NCBI RefSeq assembly: GCF_026230105.1
Contig: NC_079474.1
Coordinates: 28,534,294-28,598,293 of the forward strand
Direction: 5' to 3'
From: Diorhabda sublineata
Taxonomy: Eukaryota > Arthropoda > Insecta > Coleoptera > Chrysomelidae
Length of the DNA: 64,000 nucleotides
Part shown: piece by piece, positions 47,060 through 59,490 of the stretch
Numbering within the stretch: the first letter of the stretch is position 1
Layout of the letters: each line of letters begins with the position of its first letter
Translations under genes and position numbers: made by a program
The notes under the pieces: model-generated
What the model saw: the letters and a program-made list of their open reading frames with translations, nothing else
Database searches by the model: none
What the model was told of the DNA's origin: nothing

Positions 47060-47660
47060 ACAACTGCTTGGAAATATACAGATATTTGTGTCATGTGAAT
47101 TAAGAGTTTCAACAGAGATACAACAGATATTGCCACCTAAATGTACAGCTTTCTTTTGTAGTTTCGCTCAATTTGAGTCATACCACACATACAAGAGATG
47201 GAGATGCGATATAATAAAATGTTACATAGGTGGATAAGTTCATTTATTTGGAAACTGATCTTAACGCAAAACAGGAAGAGCTCCCATTTCAAAGAATTGT
47301 CCACAACAAACCCTAAGAATTTTACAGAAATAATACTGCAATTTGTTAAGTAACTTGTTATGATTAACACATTAGAAAAATCACAAAAAGTTGTTGCAGT
47401 GGAGTGATGACTGTTTAGACTTGTGTGCATTTGTTACTTAAAAACGCAAATAGATGGGTAGTAAGTATTTTAATCTTTATCTCCTCCTTTGGAAAGAGGT
47501 ATAACAGAGATTCTAACAGATATTGCCACCTAAATGTACAGCTCAAGAATTTCAAACTGGTCCCAAAAGACGACTGCATATTCTGTGGATCGGAAGAGAA
47601 AATATCTGTACACACACTTGCTGAATGCAAATGGAATCCTAAGTTACATTGATTTGTCAT
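47060..47660 (+). pseudogene. LINE C-terminal Cys/His block, split by an inserted LINE
   Basis: The sequence up to 47150 ends RYCHLNVQL. The same words reappear at 47516 and run on without interruption as NRYCHLNVQLKNFKLVPKDD, then CIFCGSEEKISVHTLAECKW. That is the TGHC.LN.HL..MGL...D..CRFC....T..H.L..C pattern at the C-terminus of I/jockey LINE proteins, with a C-x2-C...H...C set intact. The interval 47151-47502 is a minus-strand LINE fragment, flanked by a 40/41-bp direct repeat. Confidence 0.7.
47151..47502 (-). mobile_element. minus-strand LINE fragment inserted with 40-bp flanking duplication
   Basis: The minus-strand frame reads ISVKFLGFVVDNSLKWE, matching the K.LGV.ID..L.W strand after the RT active site of jockey-like elements, followed by a short YRISISC and an IERNYKRKLY end like the L.RI..LQKRAIR block. 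The flanks are direct repeats 47111-47150 and 47503-47543, differing by about three positions, consistent with a long target-site duplication. Confidence 0.6.
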
Positions 47661-47989
47661 CCTATCAAGCATACGTACACCTACATATTTTGTTTAACGG
47701 TAGTATTAAATAGGCTCTCTTGTTGTTTTTTACAATGTCTTTAAAATATACAATCGGTTTTATATTCTAGTTAACATTGAATCAGAAGTATTTATTTCTT
47801 ACTTCAATAATTTAATTTTTTACAAAACAATAACGTAATAATCTCAACATTATGTGATGAATATGAATAAATGTCATATCTATATATAGCGAATGATACT
47901 GTAATATTCATATAATTGTCAATTGAATAGATTAATCTAACCTGTTCGTCGGGACATTTAATAAAAACTTTTGTCATGAAGTAATTACA
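47661..47989. other. AT-rich intergenic DNA
   Basis: No feature seen. Confidence 0.3.
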
Positions 47990-48445
47990 CTAGATATTAT
48001 TATTTTCGTGCTTGATTTTAGGTCTCTTCTGATTTAAAATTTGTTTCATTTATAATTTTTTAAAAACAGATGAAAATTTGACGTTTCGACTTCTTTTATT
48101 TTTTATCAAAATATGATATTGACACTGACAATTTGCGTATTTATATTAATCAATAGATCACCTACATCATGAATATCAAAATAAGAATAAAATCGAAATA
48201 GAAATTTGTTTTAGCGAGAAAGATTAATTTTTCCTTAGTTTTCATATCTCAAATACGCAGCAGTCATCAATTAAATTCAATTAATATAGAGCTATTAATT
48301 TCTCTTAGCTATTCTATACTATTGAAGTATTTTCTATCATTTATAGCTTTTTCGTTCTTATGAATGTGAACCATTTCTAAAAATTCTCTTATTCGTGTAT
48401 TAGATTTCCAAGAATTTTCGAATTTTTTTGATATTTCGTGGTTCG
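47990..48445 (-). pseudogene. Penelope-like element, 3' end (GIY-YIG C-terminus and tail)
   Basis: The minus strand reads NEPRNIKKIRKFLEI, then in shifted frames TNKRIFRNGSH, the counterpart of TRKREFLQMVHIRKNKKA in the plus copy at 57840-57930. Downstream the non-coding tail is clearly collinear with 57940-58180, including GTGATCTA, GACACTGACAATTTG-like, AAGTCGAAACGTC (around 48088) and the terminal CAGAAGAGACCTAAAATCAAG. The GIY-YIG catalytic strand itself is absent. About 80% similarity to the plus copy by eye. Confidence 0.75.
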
Positions 48446-50109
48446 TTAATGCATTTTATATATTTCGACAATTCACGTGATTGACAGAAATGTCGTAATG
48501 TATTTAGAAAAGTAATATTAGAGAAAAACAAATTTTTGTTTTTGGGCAACCTCATACAAAAGTTGGAAAAGTGTTTCTTGTCTTTGTTCCTTAGGTTCCT
48601 AAAGATCAATGCAGTACTGTGTTCTTACCAAATATACTACAATTTTATATTAGATACTGTTGAAACATAAAAGGTTATTTTCTATCTGCACGAGTTAATT
48701 TCACACCTAGTACTTGATTACACAATTTCTCACACTAATTACAACATAATCCTTTAGAATCACTTTTTTACTACCTGAGTGGCTTATATCGTTCGCCGTG
48801 TATTCAACTCACCGCTCTACTGGGAGCTCATTCCTTATAAATGCTCTTGCAACTCTAGAGTATTGTAAGAACTTCTGTATATTTACATTGAATTCCTTTC
48901 AAAATAATCTAGTACAATAGATGATATATGGGCCATCCACCATCTATTAATATCAGCGGCGTTAGATAGTTTGCAGCTATGTATCCGTCACACTATTTTC
49001 CACTATATTAAGTTATAACCGGCACCGGCAGATGGAATGCGGCTATCTACCCGTCCCAATTATATTTTTTACAAAAAGTAAAAACACTTTTTTAGTGTCG
49101 CAATTTGTATTACTTATTTCTTATTGGAATTTTATGCCAATTTTTTTCTTTTGTCTGTCATGGTTCTAAAATTTTTTTTATGGAAAATTCTTGTTTCATT
49201 AATAAAAATCCATGAATTGTACTCAATGGCGCTGGTCATTTCGTATCATTTGGTTTATTTGTTTGTACATGAAGAAGTCTAACAATAAGTAATTGGTTGG
49301 TTCGTATTCTTCTCATTGGTCAATTTCTCTATTTCTAATAACCTGTTTCTTTAATTACATGTGAAAACCAAGTATGAAAATCTTTTTGTAATAACTACAC
49401 CTTTATTTGTTTTTCCGAACGCATCTAACAATTCCGAAAAATGATAAGTGTCACTTTCCATTAACATTGGCAGCTCCAGCTGATGATCTAAGGTGTCAGC
49501 TGCAATATACATTCTTGTTCAAAATAGTGAATAAGCATATATAAAAACAGAAGTAGCACTGATTTTTATTTTGACTTTATCAAGCAAAATGGTTATTGTA
49601 TTTGAACATGAAATCACTTGTGGCGTCTTTTTGATTTACTCCAGTAACTCGTACCAACTTAAACAAATAAACAACAAGTCTGCATTTCGACCAACAAAAC
49701 ACACGATACTTGCTTAGTAGCAATGCGATACCACGATTATGATTAGCACTGCGAGGTGTTGCATTTTTACTAAGTAATAATCTGTATTTTTGTTGTTGAT
49801 GTCAATATGGTCAATATAGGTAATATGGCATTTTTTAAAATTTTAACAAAGTGCCTTTATGGAATGCCAAGGATAAAATCTCATTTTTAAAATTTTTGTA
49901 TATACTGCATTTCTGTATCACATCAGCTTCTTTAGTTTAATTTTAACTAAATTGGTTGACCAATGTGAGTTCACTATAGTGGAAGATGCACAAGTTGAAG
50001 TTCAATGCAACAAATCACTGCCTACTTTAAGGTTGTTGTTGACATTGCAAAGTTATTGTGACTTGTTCACTTCTAAATAATTGAATAACAGAGTTTTGGC
50101 GTTATAAAA
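48446..50109. other. AT-rich intergenic DNA
   Basis: No gene recognised. A GC-richer CCGGCACCGGC patch lies at about 49018-49030. Confidence 0.3.
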
Positions 50110-50290
50110 GTAAAATGGCCAGCCAAATACCTGAACAGCATACCCAGCATTGAAGGCTTTTTGAGTTTGATAACAACTGCGACCAAAAACATTTACCATA
50201 TTTATGCAAGTGATTTAAACGTTGAGAAACGCTAAGGATGGTTCAAATCTGGTAATTTTGATGTGACTCCTATCGACCAACAACGCTTGA
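50110..50290 (+). pseudogene. mariner transposase N-terminal fragment
   Basis: Blocks FEFDNNCD (50155) and, in another frame, WFKSGNFDVTPIDQQ (50238-50283) match the F.KG.N...A...IC..YG ... QRWF.KF.SGNFD mariner N-terminus. Only this part is present. Confidence 0.55.
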
Positions 50291-51169
50291 ATCGTAGTTA
50301 TGTTCCTAAGAAAAAAAAGAGTAATCGCAGTGTTGTCGTTTTTTCGTTCAGTGCATATATAGTGATGAAAATTTTACTTGCAAAATTAGAATTATTAATC
50401 GAACTATCGAGACTCGTGTTAACGCTAGAGGAAACAAATCAAAAACAATTAAATGCGGATACTGATAATCAAGAATAGGAAGTAGCAGTTAAAGAAATTC
50501 GTATCATCTTTTCCGTTGCGGTTACAATTAGTTTATCTAAAATACAGAAATCATTAGAAGTAGGTCACATTGAACCTTTCTAAGATGATATTAATTAATT
50601 AGAAAATATTGCGATTGCGAAACATTATTAATATGCGGGATAAGTTGTTACGACATGGGAGGTCAAAAGAACTCAACATTACAAATGTTTATATGTTCAA
50701 TATATACTATGTCTCCGAAAAGTTGTAGAAGACGAAAATTCTCAATTTACATTATCATCCAGATATGCTTTATTAAAGACTAATTCCTAATATAACTTTA
50801 AATTTTGAAAAATGATGATGATCTGATTATCCTGTTTAGATTCGCCATGATTGATAAATTTATATTTGTGTACTTTGCATGATAGTAAGAAAGAGACCTA
50901 CATAAGCGCACAATTCCAGACTTACAAAATCGAGATGCAACCATCAATACATCTGTACATTAAAGACGGGTTTAAAAAAACAAATTGAACTAAGAAGTAA
51001 AATAATGGCATAAAAATAACATTACCGATGATAAAATTTGTCTTTTTGATAAAAACATTTTTAAGCTAACGTTATGTTCCGGGATGAAACTGGTAAAAAA
51101 TTATTACGAGTGCCATCTAGTGCTAAATGTTGATTTCCCCATTTTGTGCGAGTTAGGTAAATGGGGAAA
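50291..51169. other. AT-rich intergenic DNA
   Basis: A 71-codon frame at 50263-50478 runs on from the mariner piece with a basic KKKK stretch but no further motif. Nothing else was seen. Confidence 0.3.
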
Positions 51170-51545
51170 TTGAGAATAAAAGAAAAAGAGACACCTACTT
51201 AGTGAGCCATTTTCAGTAACGGAATAATAATTAGGAAGACCGGAAATGGGAAAAGAGCACAGATCTATTGGTTACGCGGTGGAAGATTTACCAGTTAAGC
51301 TATCCTAGAGACACGTACTGCATTCATATTTCGGTCATGTTCATAAGAGACCCACCGGGAAAGACTACCATTTTACACTAGAGAGCCATTTCGAGGTTAT
51401 TAAGAAAATCGGGAAAAAAAGGAGTAATGGATAGAGAAGTGAATAATTTTCAGTGAAAAAATAATTTGTATAGTCCCCGAACTGGGAAGTTGACTTAGAT
51501 CTATTGGTTACAAAATGTTAGTGTGAAATGTCATACAAAGCACCT
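51170..51545 (-). repeat. probable tRNA-derived SINE, two related units in tandem
   Basis: On the minus strand TAGCTTAACTGG (around 51302) fits an A-box, followed by GCGTAACCAATAGATCTG. A second copy of GTAACCAATAGATCTAAGTC with AACTTCCCAGTTCGGGGAC (around 51510-51475) supplies a B-box-like stretch. Both units share CACTGAAAATGGCTCACT/CACTGAAAATTATTCACT downstream. The combined consensus resembles the tRNA-related head of a SINE, but each single unit lacks one of the two boxes in good form. Confidence 0.4.
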
Positions 51546-51769
51546 CACATTCATTCTAAGAATAAAGATTTTAAAGCTTACGATGAAAATGATGCAGGTG
51601 CCTTAGATTCAACAGATGCAGATCCTAAAATGTCACTTAGAAATCAAAGTGTTAATACAAATACGTAGTAAAACGTTTTATAGCTAAAGCAAACAAAGTC
51701 AAACTTTCTCATACTTTAGAAAAATATAACGAAACAAAGCATTGCAGGGGAGCTGATTTTAATGTACTT

Positions 51770-52250
51770 TTCTCTCAATACCTTCGATATTGGAACAAAG
51801 GAAATCCTCTTTACGTAATTAAAGCAAGAAAGTGGTATTTCAAAAAAGTACATGTTTGGTGTACCGTGTCATTCGAGCTTTTTTCTTTTTTCTATTGACG
51901 GTACGTTCAACCAGTATACTAACTTACAAATTACGAAAAGATTTATTGACAAAGTTCTTAACATTCGCAGAATCATTTTTTTAACATGACACATGCCCTG
52001 TTCATTCTACACAAAAGATTGTTGATTGGTGAAAGATGATTTGGAAAATTAAGTGTGATGTGTTGGCCTGCTAGATCCATAGACCTTACAATGATGGATT
52101 TTTTGTATGGAAAAGGATAAGCTATTAGTTCTCTAAGAAGACAGTAAAATTTCAAACAGAATAACTCGCTCGGTTCGATCAATTACTAGAGAACAAGTAC
52201 AGCTTTTCGACAATTTCGAAAACGTATGAAACAATGAACATTCCATAATC
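51770..52250 (+). pseudogene. Tc1/mariner-like DDE transposase, C-terminal half
   Basis: The plus strand reads RYWNKGNPLYVIKARKW, KVHVWCTVSFE (the K..VW.GI strand), then in other frames a worn HALFILHKRLL (the DGAPPH.. segment), GKLSVMCWPARSIDLTMMDF with the SPDLTP.DFFLWG motif, and the SSLRRQ.NFKQN helix. WPARS.DLT is well conserved, whereas the DGAPPH Asp is not. It is of the family in which DDE_3 transposases have W..RSPDLTPLDFFLWG, a different group from the mariner copies elsewhere. Confidence 0.7.
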
Positions 52251-53442
52251 AGTAATTAGTTTCATGCAAATTGTAATAAACTTTTTATTACAAGGAATAT
52301 TGAAAATTATAGTTAGGTATAGTCACATGTTGATTCTAAGCAAATTTTCCCAATAACTTCTTTTCAAATTTGTAACATAAGAGATACTTCACATAAAATA
52401 GTTTTTGAGGAATGTTTCTAAAGTAGGAAGTAGTCTTTTATCCGTTAAAAAAATTGGAATCGAGAATTTATTGCCTCATCCATCATATTCGATCGATATT
52501 GTACCCTCGAATTTCCCCTTTCTAGTATCGCTACATTTTCTTAAATATTAGTGAAAGTGATTATGTTATTGATTATAGTTTAAATCTAGTTAGAAGTTTT
52601 TTGTTTGAATTTCATTTAATGATGCGACATTAATTTCTGGTTTCCTTTATATATCTATATATCTCATTCGAAAAATTGAAGTTGCTCTTAATACCCTAAG
52701 AGATTTGGTGCGACTTTTGAATAAAATATTTGCAGTTACAGCTATTTGAAAAAAATTCCAAAATCCAATACTTCATACCGAATGAATCCAAAAAAGGTGA
52801 CCCTGATTGTACGATACGTGGAAAAATGATTTTCATAATACCATACGTATTCAAGATAATGTGCGTTGAAAAAAATAATGTGTACACATTTTTTTAAGAT
52901 TTTGCGATTACTACTGTGATGGAGTACGAATATGTTGAAAGCTGATCCATACCATCAATTTGTTTTTATATCTCACTCTCTGGTTACACGGGTCGTACCT
53001 AGTAGTAATGAATATTAAACAAACTTTTCTAAGGTTAGAATCAATTTTACACCAAAAGCGTATTTTTAATGAAACGTGATATAGTGTACCGTTTTCGGAA
53101 TATTTTGATTTGAATATAATGAAGCAACAACCGACATTCATTATTGATAAGTTTGCATTATGTGAATAAATTGGGATTTCTTTTCGTTTCACAAAAATTC
53201 ATTAATTTATTTAAAATCTTGCCATGGAAAACTCGCATTTATTAACAGTTATGACGATAATTAGATTTTTGAAACTTTTATATTCGAAAAATTGCATATT
53301 GTTAGTCAAAAAGTATAAACTCAAGTGCTGAATACACCTAAGATTTGTATTTAGGACCCTCTATTGATGCTGTTATTTGATTTACTTCTTGTGTTTTTTC
53401 TTATTAATAATTTTATCATTACTTTACTATCGATTACTACAA
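52251..53442. other. AT-rich intergenic DNA
   Basis: The 93-codon minus frame at 52911-53192 shows no recognisable motif. Nothing else was seen. Confidence 0.3.
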
Positions 53443-53513
53443 CTAGCGCTCTCTATGGAAGTAACATATAAAAACAAATTTATGGGCTCTATCAGCTTTC
53501 AGAACATAGTCGT
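53443..53513 (+). repeat. dispersed short repeat, copy 2
   Basis: CTAGCGCTCTCTATGGAAGT and ATATAAAAACAAATTTATGG with ...ATCAGCTTTCAGAACATA matches 9310-9376 in the same orientation. Confidence 0.5.
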
Positions 53514-54239
53514 AAAAATTTGATACATTTTAAGCCAATATGTTCGAAAACGTTTATCAAAACACCGATTAAATCTATTCTATTAGTAACACCTTACATT
53601 ATTAGCACCTGTCGGAAATTACATCCTGTTCCAAGGCAAATTATGTATCAACGAAGTTTCATAATAATACCGACTTACCTGTTACGTTTGAAAGTAAATT
53701 GAACCATATTATAGTAAGCTTATAAGATAATAATCGTGTAATTTAGTAAATAAAAGAATTACTTTCGATCTTTACGGTCTGTATGTTTCATTTCAGTCCA
53801 TAGTTGAAGTACGTAATTAACAGGTTTAGGTTAGAGTGGATTAAGTTTTACAAAATTAATTATTCTTTTAGATGTTATATTGGTGTAGCTGGTTTTACCT
53901 CCTCTGTGCGACGAACGATTTGATCAAGGTTTAGTCATCACTTTAATCAGTACTATTAAGATAATTTGATTCAAATAAACGTTATTAACCTTTTTACTGC
54001 TCAAGTAGATTATTCTCAATCTTAGGTATACTGCTCGCGATTAAATAACTCGCCTTTCAAAATTACATGGGGTCTGACTGCTCCAACCAAATATACTCAT
54101 AATTCGCTAAGCGGAGCGAAATTTGCTAAGGTGGCAGCGCTGCTATACAGTTAATGAATTAATCAAGATATTTCGCGAAAGCAGTAGGTACGTTCTATAT
54201 TAATATCTATATATTAATTTTTGAATTTGTAGGTGGGCC
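53514..54239. other. AT-rich intergenic DNA
   Basis: No feature recognised. Confidence 0.3.
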
Positions 54240-55210
54240 AGATTGAAAATAAAAAAAATGAACAGCCTCAACTTTGTTTCAAAGGTTTGAATGTATGAAT
54301 ACATTTGAGTGACAATCAGATTTTTACCCTGTAATTTTATATTCAGATCAGTCAAGTGTTTATTCATATCTACCAAAAAGGCACAATCAATCTACTAGTC
54401 ATTGTCATAATCAATTGGTTTTCCTTTTTCTAACATGAAAGCTTGAATGAGGTTACGTAATGCAAAAAATCTTTCTAAAGCTACTCCTCAACTGAGCCAA
54501 CGAACATCGGTGAAATAAGGGCATCAGAAAACTTTTCATCCAAATCTTATAAAAATTGCCTGAACTCTCGGTGATTTAGTCCTCTGCACCTTATAAAATT
54601 TACAATTTTAATTATAGGTTGCATGACACGATCCATTTTCAAATGTTTGGACGTCAATGATGAATTATACAGTGAAATCCCACAAAATTCCCTAATGTTT
54701 TCTGTTTTAATTTAGTTAAAACGCCCGAATGTTTGCCAGCCATCGCAGGAGCGCCATCCATATTTGTGCTGCTAAGTATAGTCCAGTCGAGTTCATATTC
54801 TGCTATCAAATGATCCATTGCAGAATAAATCTCATTAGCTGTTGTAGTACCTGTCAATGGAACGCCCTTTAATAGTTATTTCAGTTACTGTTAATTCCTC
54901 ATATAAAAAAGGTTTCTTTAATTTTCTCCTTCAGTTGAAGAACAAAATTTTGAGATAAATCACTTATTCTTGAAGCAACAGTGTTTTTTGAGAGCGAAAT
55001 AATTTATATTATTTTATTATTGACTTTTATTGAATTATTGACTTTTGAGATACAAATGAAATATCGGCAACTTTCAATATACTTTCAGTGAAAGGCAACA
55101 ATAAAACTTGATTGCAGGGCATTTTCACTCTGTGTATTAGCTTTAGTAAACATCAATTGTTGACCTTGAAGTTTAGATTTTAAAGATGCAATGTGTCGAT
55201 TCTTATTTTT
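54240..55210 (-). pseudogene. hAT-superfamily transposase (ZBED/SCAND3-like) relic
   Basis: Minus-strand blocks in order are SLKSKLQGQQLMFTKANTQ (55190-55130), LPFTESILKVADI, ISDLSQNFVLQL, then the clean frame 54654-54857: GTTTANEIYSAMDHLIAEYE, LDWTILSSTNMDGAPAMAGK with the catalytic Asp of the DGAPAM motif, and GFHCIIHH. Further on come HLKMDRVMQPIIKIVNFIRC, RGLNHREFRQFL and the VKIIEFLSL-type block. This is the usual course of hAT proteins of the GTF2IRD2/SCAND3 type, ending before the C-terminal dimerisation region (hATC), which is absent. The first 54240-54650 half is frameshifted. No 8-bp target duplication was identified. Confidence 0.85.
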
Positions 55211-57394
55211 TTAATGTGACAATCGAATATTGACTTCCAACATCCTTTTCCAACCGTATCGCTTTGATTACCCGACTCCACTGACTCATGTCACGCCAAA
55301 GCACTCGTTTTATATGGTTAAGGAAGGTTCTAGTCTAGACTCGACGCACGTGGAAGATTCTATCGTTCTCGACAAAAATAATAGGATATTTCCGCTTGCT
55401 GCTAAGAGATGGCGATACTGTCTTTCTCTCTCGCTTGTCTAGGCACGCGCTGCTCTTGAAATTACTTATAAACATCCGTAGACTTGAGAGTACGAATATT
55501 TAAAACATCCGCAGAGGAATCGAATGAAGTCTAAAAGCTCTTAAAAACATGACTTTTCTTTTTGTAACACATTGCGATCGCGGGCCTTATTCATACAGGG
55601 GCTGGAGGCGGCTTTTTCCACTTCTTTTCTTTCCTATTCTTCCATTTAGTCTCTTCAGCATGTGACCACTATTATACTTTCTTGTTGCTAATCACCACAA
55701 TCTTGTTATTCTGGCTACTTATCTTCGTAGACTGGTGAGTTGTCTGGAATTTCTTTTTTTCTGAGGAGTAGGGATGTAACATGCTGTTCGGTTGGTTACA
55801 TTTTTCTCAAACATTTTGAATATTTGTTTGTTCACGTATTGTGGCACAGAAATCACTTCGGATTTTTATATTCTAACATTCAAGTTTTTTAAGAAAAGCC
55901 GAATGGCATGTTACAAGATCTATCCACAATATTTTCCCCGAGCTCTTTATGGGCTACATATTCGCCAAGGATGATGTAGTATTTTTTTCCATTCAAAAAT
56001 TCTTAAATATCTTTTGAAAGAAAATTTATGTTAAGTCATTTTTAGATTTACTGTCCCCAAAGGACGAAAATAAGGATATGTTGGATATCCACTTTGCTAC
56101 TCAAAGAAAACTGTTTATTGTTTTATATTTTTTTCCAAAATTTTTATTTTATTGGTAAATAATTGTAATTTTCACAAATTTTCTGGTAAGGTAAGGTAAG
56201 AACTTGTAAATTGTCATAAATTGCACAAACGAATTAGGAAAAAGTATATTCAAACAGAACATTTTAAGAAACTTGAGAATAAACTGAAAAATTATAACGC
56301 ATGGTCTTAGGCATTATTATAATATGCAAATGCACACATCAGTAGCAGCAACTTCCTCTAAATCCGTCGAGCGTACGATGTATACTGTGAACAATGCAAA
56401 AGTGGAGCAAACAAAATCTCAGAGCGATTCACACTTTGGAATAATACATATATATTTAGTTAATTCTACAAAATTTCAAGTTTATGTCAATATCCTTATT
56501 TTAACAGTTGTCCTCAATTTAAATTTTCTTCGGCTATTATTAAACCGTTAAACAACAAATAAGCTGCCTTGAAACTTACTCAGGAAGTGACCCAACTTAT
56601 TTACTCTTCAAACATGAAATTTATTGAATAAAAGTTGCCGAAGTCTACTTATAGCACTTACTAGAACTAACAAAGCATCAATTATCATATAATTAACAGT
56701 GTTGTGAATAATCGCCATAAATATTTGGTTGAACTGACACTTAAATATAGATATTACTTCACCGACTCACGTGTGAACCACTTGAAAAATTCAATTACAA
56801 AATTAAAAATCCCATATTATCTTAATTATCAGTAGCCAGGTATTGCTATCGGATGACATCAGTGGTTCAAAGTACAGTACAGTAAAGTATTTATTTAATT
56901 AACCTAATCCATACATTGAAATCAAATGAATTGGAAATAATTTGAAAATAATTCTCATAAAATCAACATATAAAAGGTGTCAGTAATGTTATATAATGGG
57001 GGCTTCCATTTCAAGTGTTATAGCATAATTGATAATGGAAGATCTTTAGGAAACTGTACTAAGTAAACTTGATATAAATATTCTTTTTCTGATACGTAGA
57101 TGATTGCATTACTGCCGTAGCAAAGAATCAAATTAAAAACGTAATTATAAAAAATTCAATTTTTATCATAGAAAAATTCAATTCACAATCTAAGTCGAGT
57201 AAAATAATAGAATCAATTTTCTTGACGTCACATTATATAATATTAACAATAACATAAGAACGGAATGGTACAAGAAACCAACTTGGTCCTTAAGATATTT
57301 AAACTGCAATTCGTATCATCTTATGTCACAAAAAAGATCAGTAATAACAAGTTTGGCTGATAGATCTATCCAACTATCAGATTTAGATGTTTAA
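55211..57394. other. intergenic; slightly GC-richer next to the hAT relic
   Basis: 55240-55480 is GC-richer and may be hAT 5' sequence; the 70-codon plus frame there is not convincing. The rest is AT-rich without recognised features. Confidence 0.3.
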
Positions 57395-58200
57395 CTATTC
57401 AGAAAGCAAAAATTGCATTGAAAGAAAATAATTATCCGGAAAAAATTATAAATAACATATTCAAAAGGATAAACAGATGCTACAATTAATTAAAAAACAA
57501 GACAGAAGCAAAACATCAAAACATATAACATTTTTTCTTACCATATGTACAAGGACAATTATCGAATTATTTCAATAAATATGATATTAGTATAAGTCAT
57601 AAAGGACATAATACATTACCCAAATATTTCACTAAAATAAAATCGAAAATACCAAAAAACAAAATAAGTAATAGTATATATCAAGTGCCTTGTACTAATT
57701 GTGACGCTTCCTACATAGGACAGACTTCTCAATATTAAGAAAATCGACTAAAACGTCATCAATACGATAAAATATAATATAAATAAAATATAACTGCATT
57801 AAGGAACCAAGAAATATCAAAAAAACATAAATTCAATTATTTTCATATAGATTCAAAAATTCTTGAAACGGAATCTAATACACGAAAAAGAGAATTTTTA
57901 CAAATGGTTCACATTCGTAAGAACAAAAAAGCTGCAAATGATAAAAATTGACTACTGCTATATATTTGAGATGTAAGGACTAGGGAAAAATTAATTTTTC
58001 TTATTATAACAAAATTCTAGTTTGATTTTATTCTTATTCTTGATGAAGGTGATCTATGTTTGTCAATTGTCAGTGTCAATATCATATTTTGAAAAAGACT
58101 TAAAGAAAAGTCAAAACGTTAATTTTATATATCTTTCAAAAAACTAACTTTGAAACAGAAGAGACTTAAAATCAAGAAAATTCAGAAACATAAATAAACA
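57395..58200 (+). pseudogene. Penelope-like retroelement: RT end, GIY-YIG endonuclease and 3' tail
   Basis: The plus strand reads ALKENNYPEKIINNIFKRIN (end of RT), FLPYVQGQLSNYFNKYDISI, SHKGHNTLPKYFTKIKSKIP, then the GIY-YIG domain YQVPCTNCDASYIGQTSQY (with its C..C pair and YIGQT strand), ENRLKRHQYD, and FNYFHIDSKILETESNTRKR, EFLQMVHIRKNKKAANDKN with the conserved Glu/Asn. There are only about two breaks (a stop after SQY near 57737, and a small indel near 57790). After the stop near 57948 a 250-bp non-coding tail follows, with GACTTAAAGAAAAGTCAAAACG (58090-58125). It is the most complete of five copies in the window. Confidence 0.85.
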
Positions 58201-58869
58201 TCGGTAGATATATGATGAAGTAATTCACAAAATAACAAAAAATGTAAAGATAACACCAAACAGTATATCTTTACATAAGTGCAGAAATAAAACATCAATT
58301 TTGTCAAAGTTATGACGACATCAATATTTTTTTAATGGGTTAGGTAAGTTAGGTCTTTTTACCATTGTTTGATAAATCTTGCTTCTTTGTATTAGGTATA
58401 AAAAAATAATTTTGATTAAGAATGGAATATTTTGGAAGGTAAAATTCAATTTGTATTTTGAAACTAATTATCTATCAAGAGGCCAAAAATCATAAAAAAG
58501 ATCTAAGAAGGAAAAAGCGCTTTTAGGATTTTAGGACGCGTTCTAGGATTATCGGTCAAATGAACGGTTTTTAAATACAGTTTTGAATTCAGTATGGAGA
58601 AAATGGAAGGAGATTACATTTGTTCGAAAGTCAACTATAAAATTAATTTTTTTCACAAAAGTATCTTTCACATATTTTATTTTATTGTGTATCTATCTAA
58701 AATGTTTCCACTTAACCTGAAGATATCACTTATGTGGGACGTTTATAATTTGTTTGACAATCGTATAAGATATTTTTCTCAAAATGAAAAATATCTGAGT
58801 ATCCAGCTGTCAATAAGTATTTGTTTTGAAAAAGCAATACGCCTACGCAACTAAAAGTTTAGCACATCA
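58201..58869. other. AT-rich intergenic DNA
   Basis: An 86-codon plus frame (58594-58854) has no recognised family. Nothing else was seen. Confidence 0.3.
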
Positions 58870-59490
58870 GACACATTTGGGCAGCTGAATTCAAACTTGG
58901 CTATATCTGCTTGAATGATGATGAGCGTTTGAGAGGGACAAAAACTGCGATAACCAGCGATATCACCAATAAAGTTCACAAATTAGTACTAGAAGACAGT
59001 GAGATTAAAGCAAGAGATATAAAATATGGTATCGGCATCGTCTGAATGAAGAATTATGCACGTCACTTTGCACCAAAATTCCAATGAACATTTCTCAGAC
59101 CAGACTGACTCGATTTAAATAAAATGAGTCGGAATTTTGTATCGATCCGTAACTGCAGGTGGAACCTGAATCAACCACTACATTTCTGAAACGGATAACA
59201 GCCATCAAAACAGCGAAGGGCGAACCTCATCCGAAAAAGGCAAAGACGGTTGCATAGGCTACCGTTTTTTGGAATAATCATAGGTTTTTGTTCATGGACT
59301 ATCTTTAGAAAAGTAAAAAACTAACAGGAGAGTATTACACATCCTTGTTTTATGGGGTAAAAGGAGAAATAGTAAAAAGCTACCGCATTAGAAAAAAGTA
59401 CTTTTCCATCAGGAAAACGCACCTTCAACGCGGTTATCTCCGTGACTAAAATTTCCTAATTGCCATTCAAATTGGTTTGTGTTTGAAGCA
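58870..59490 (+). pseudogene. mariner transposase relic, central part
   Basis: The blocks are WAAEFKLGYICLNDDERLRG, TKTAITSDITNKVHKLVLED, then in shifted frames RRANLIRKRQRRLH (the PPKKAKT block), PFFGIIIGFCSWTIF (the FWD.RG... strand, decayed), RGKL-like and HQENAPSTR (the H.DNAPAHTS segment, with Asp changed to Glu). Middle-to-late transposase is therefore represented, with many frame changes. Confidence 0.7.
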
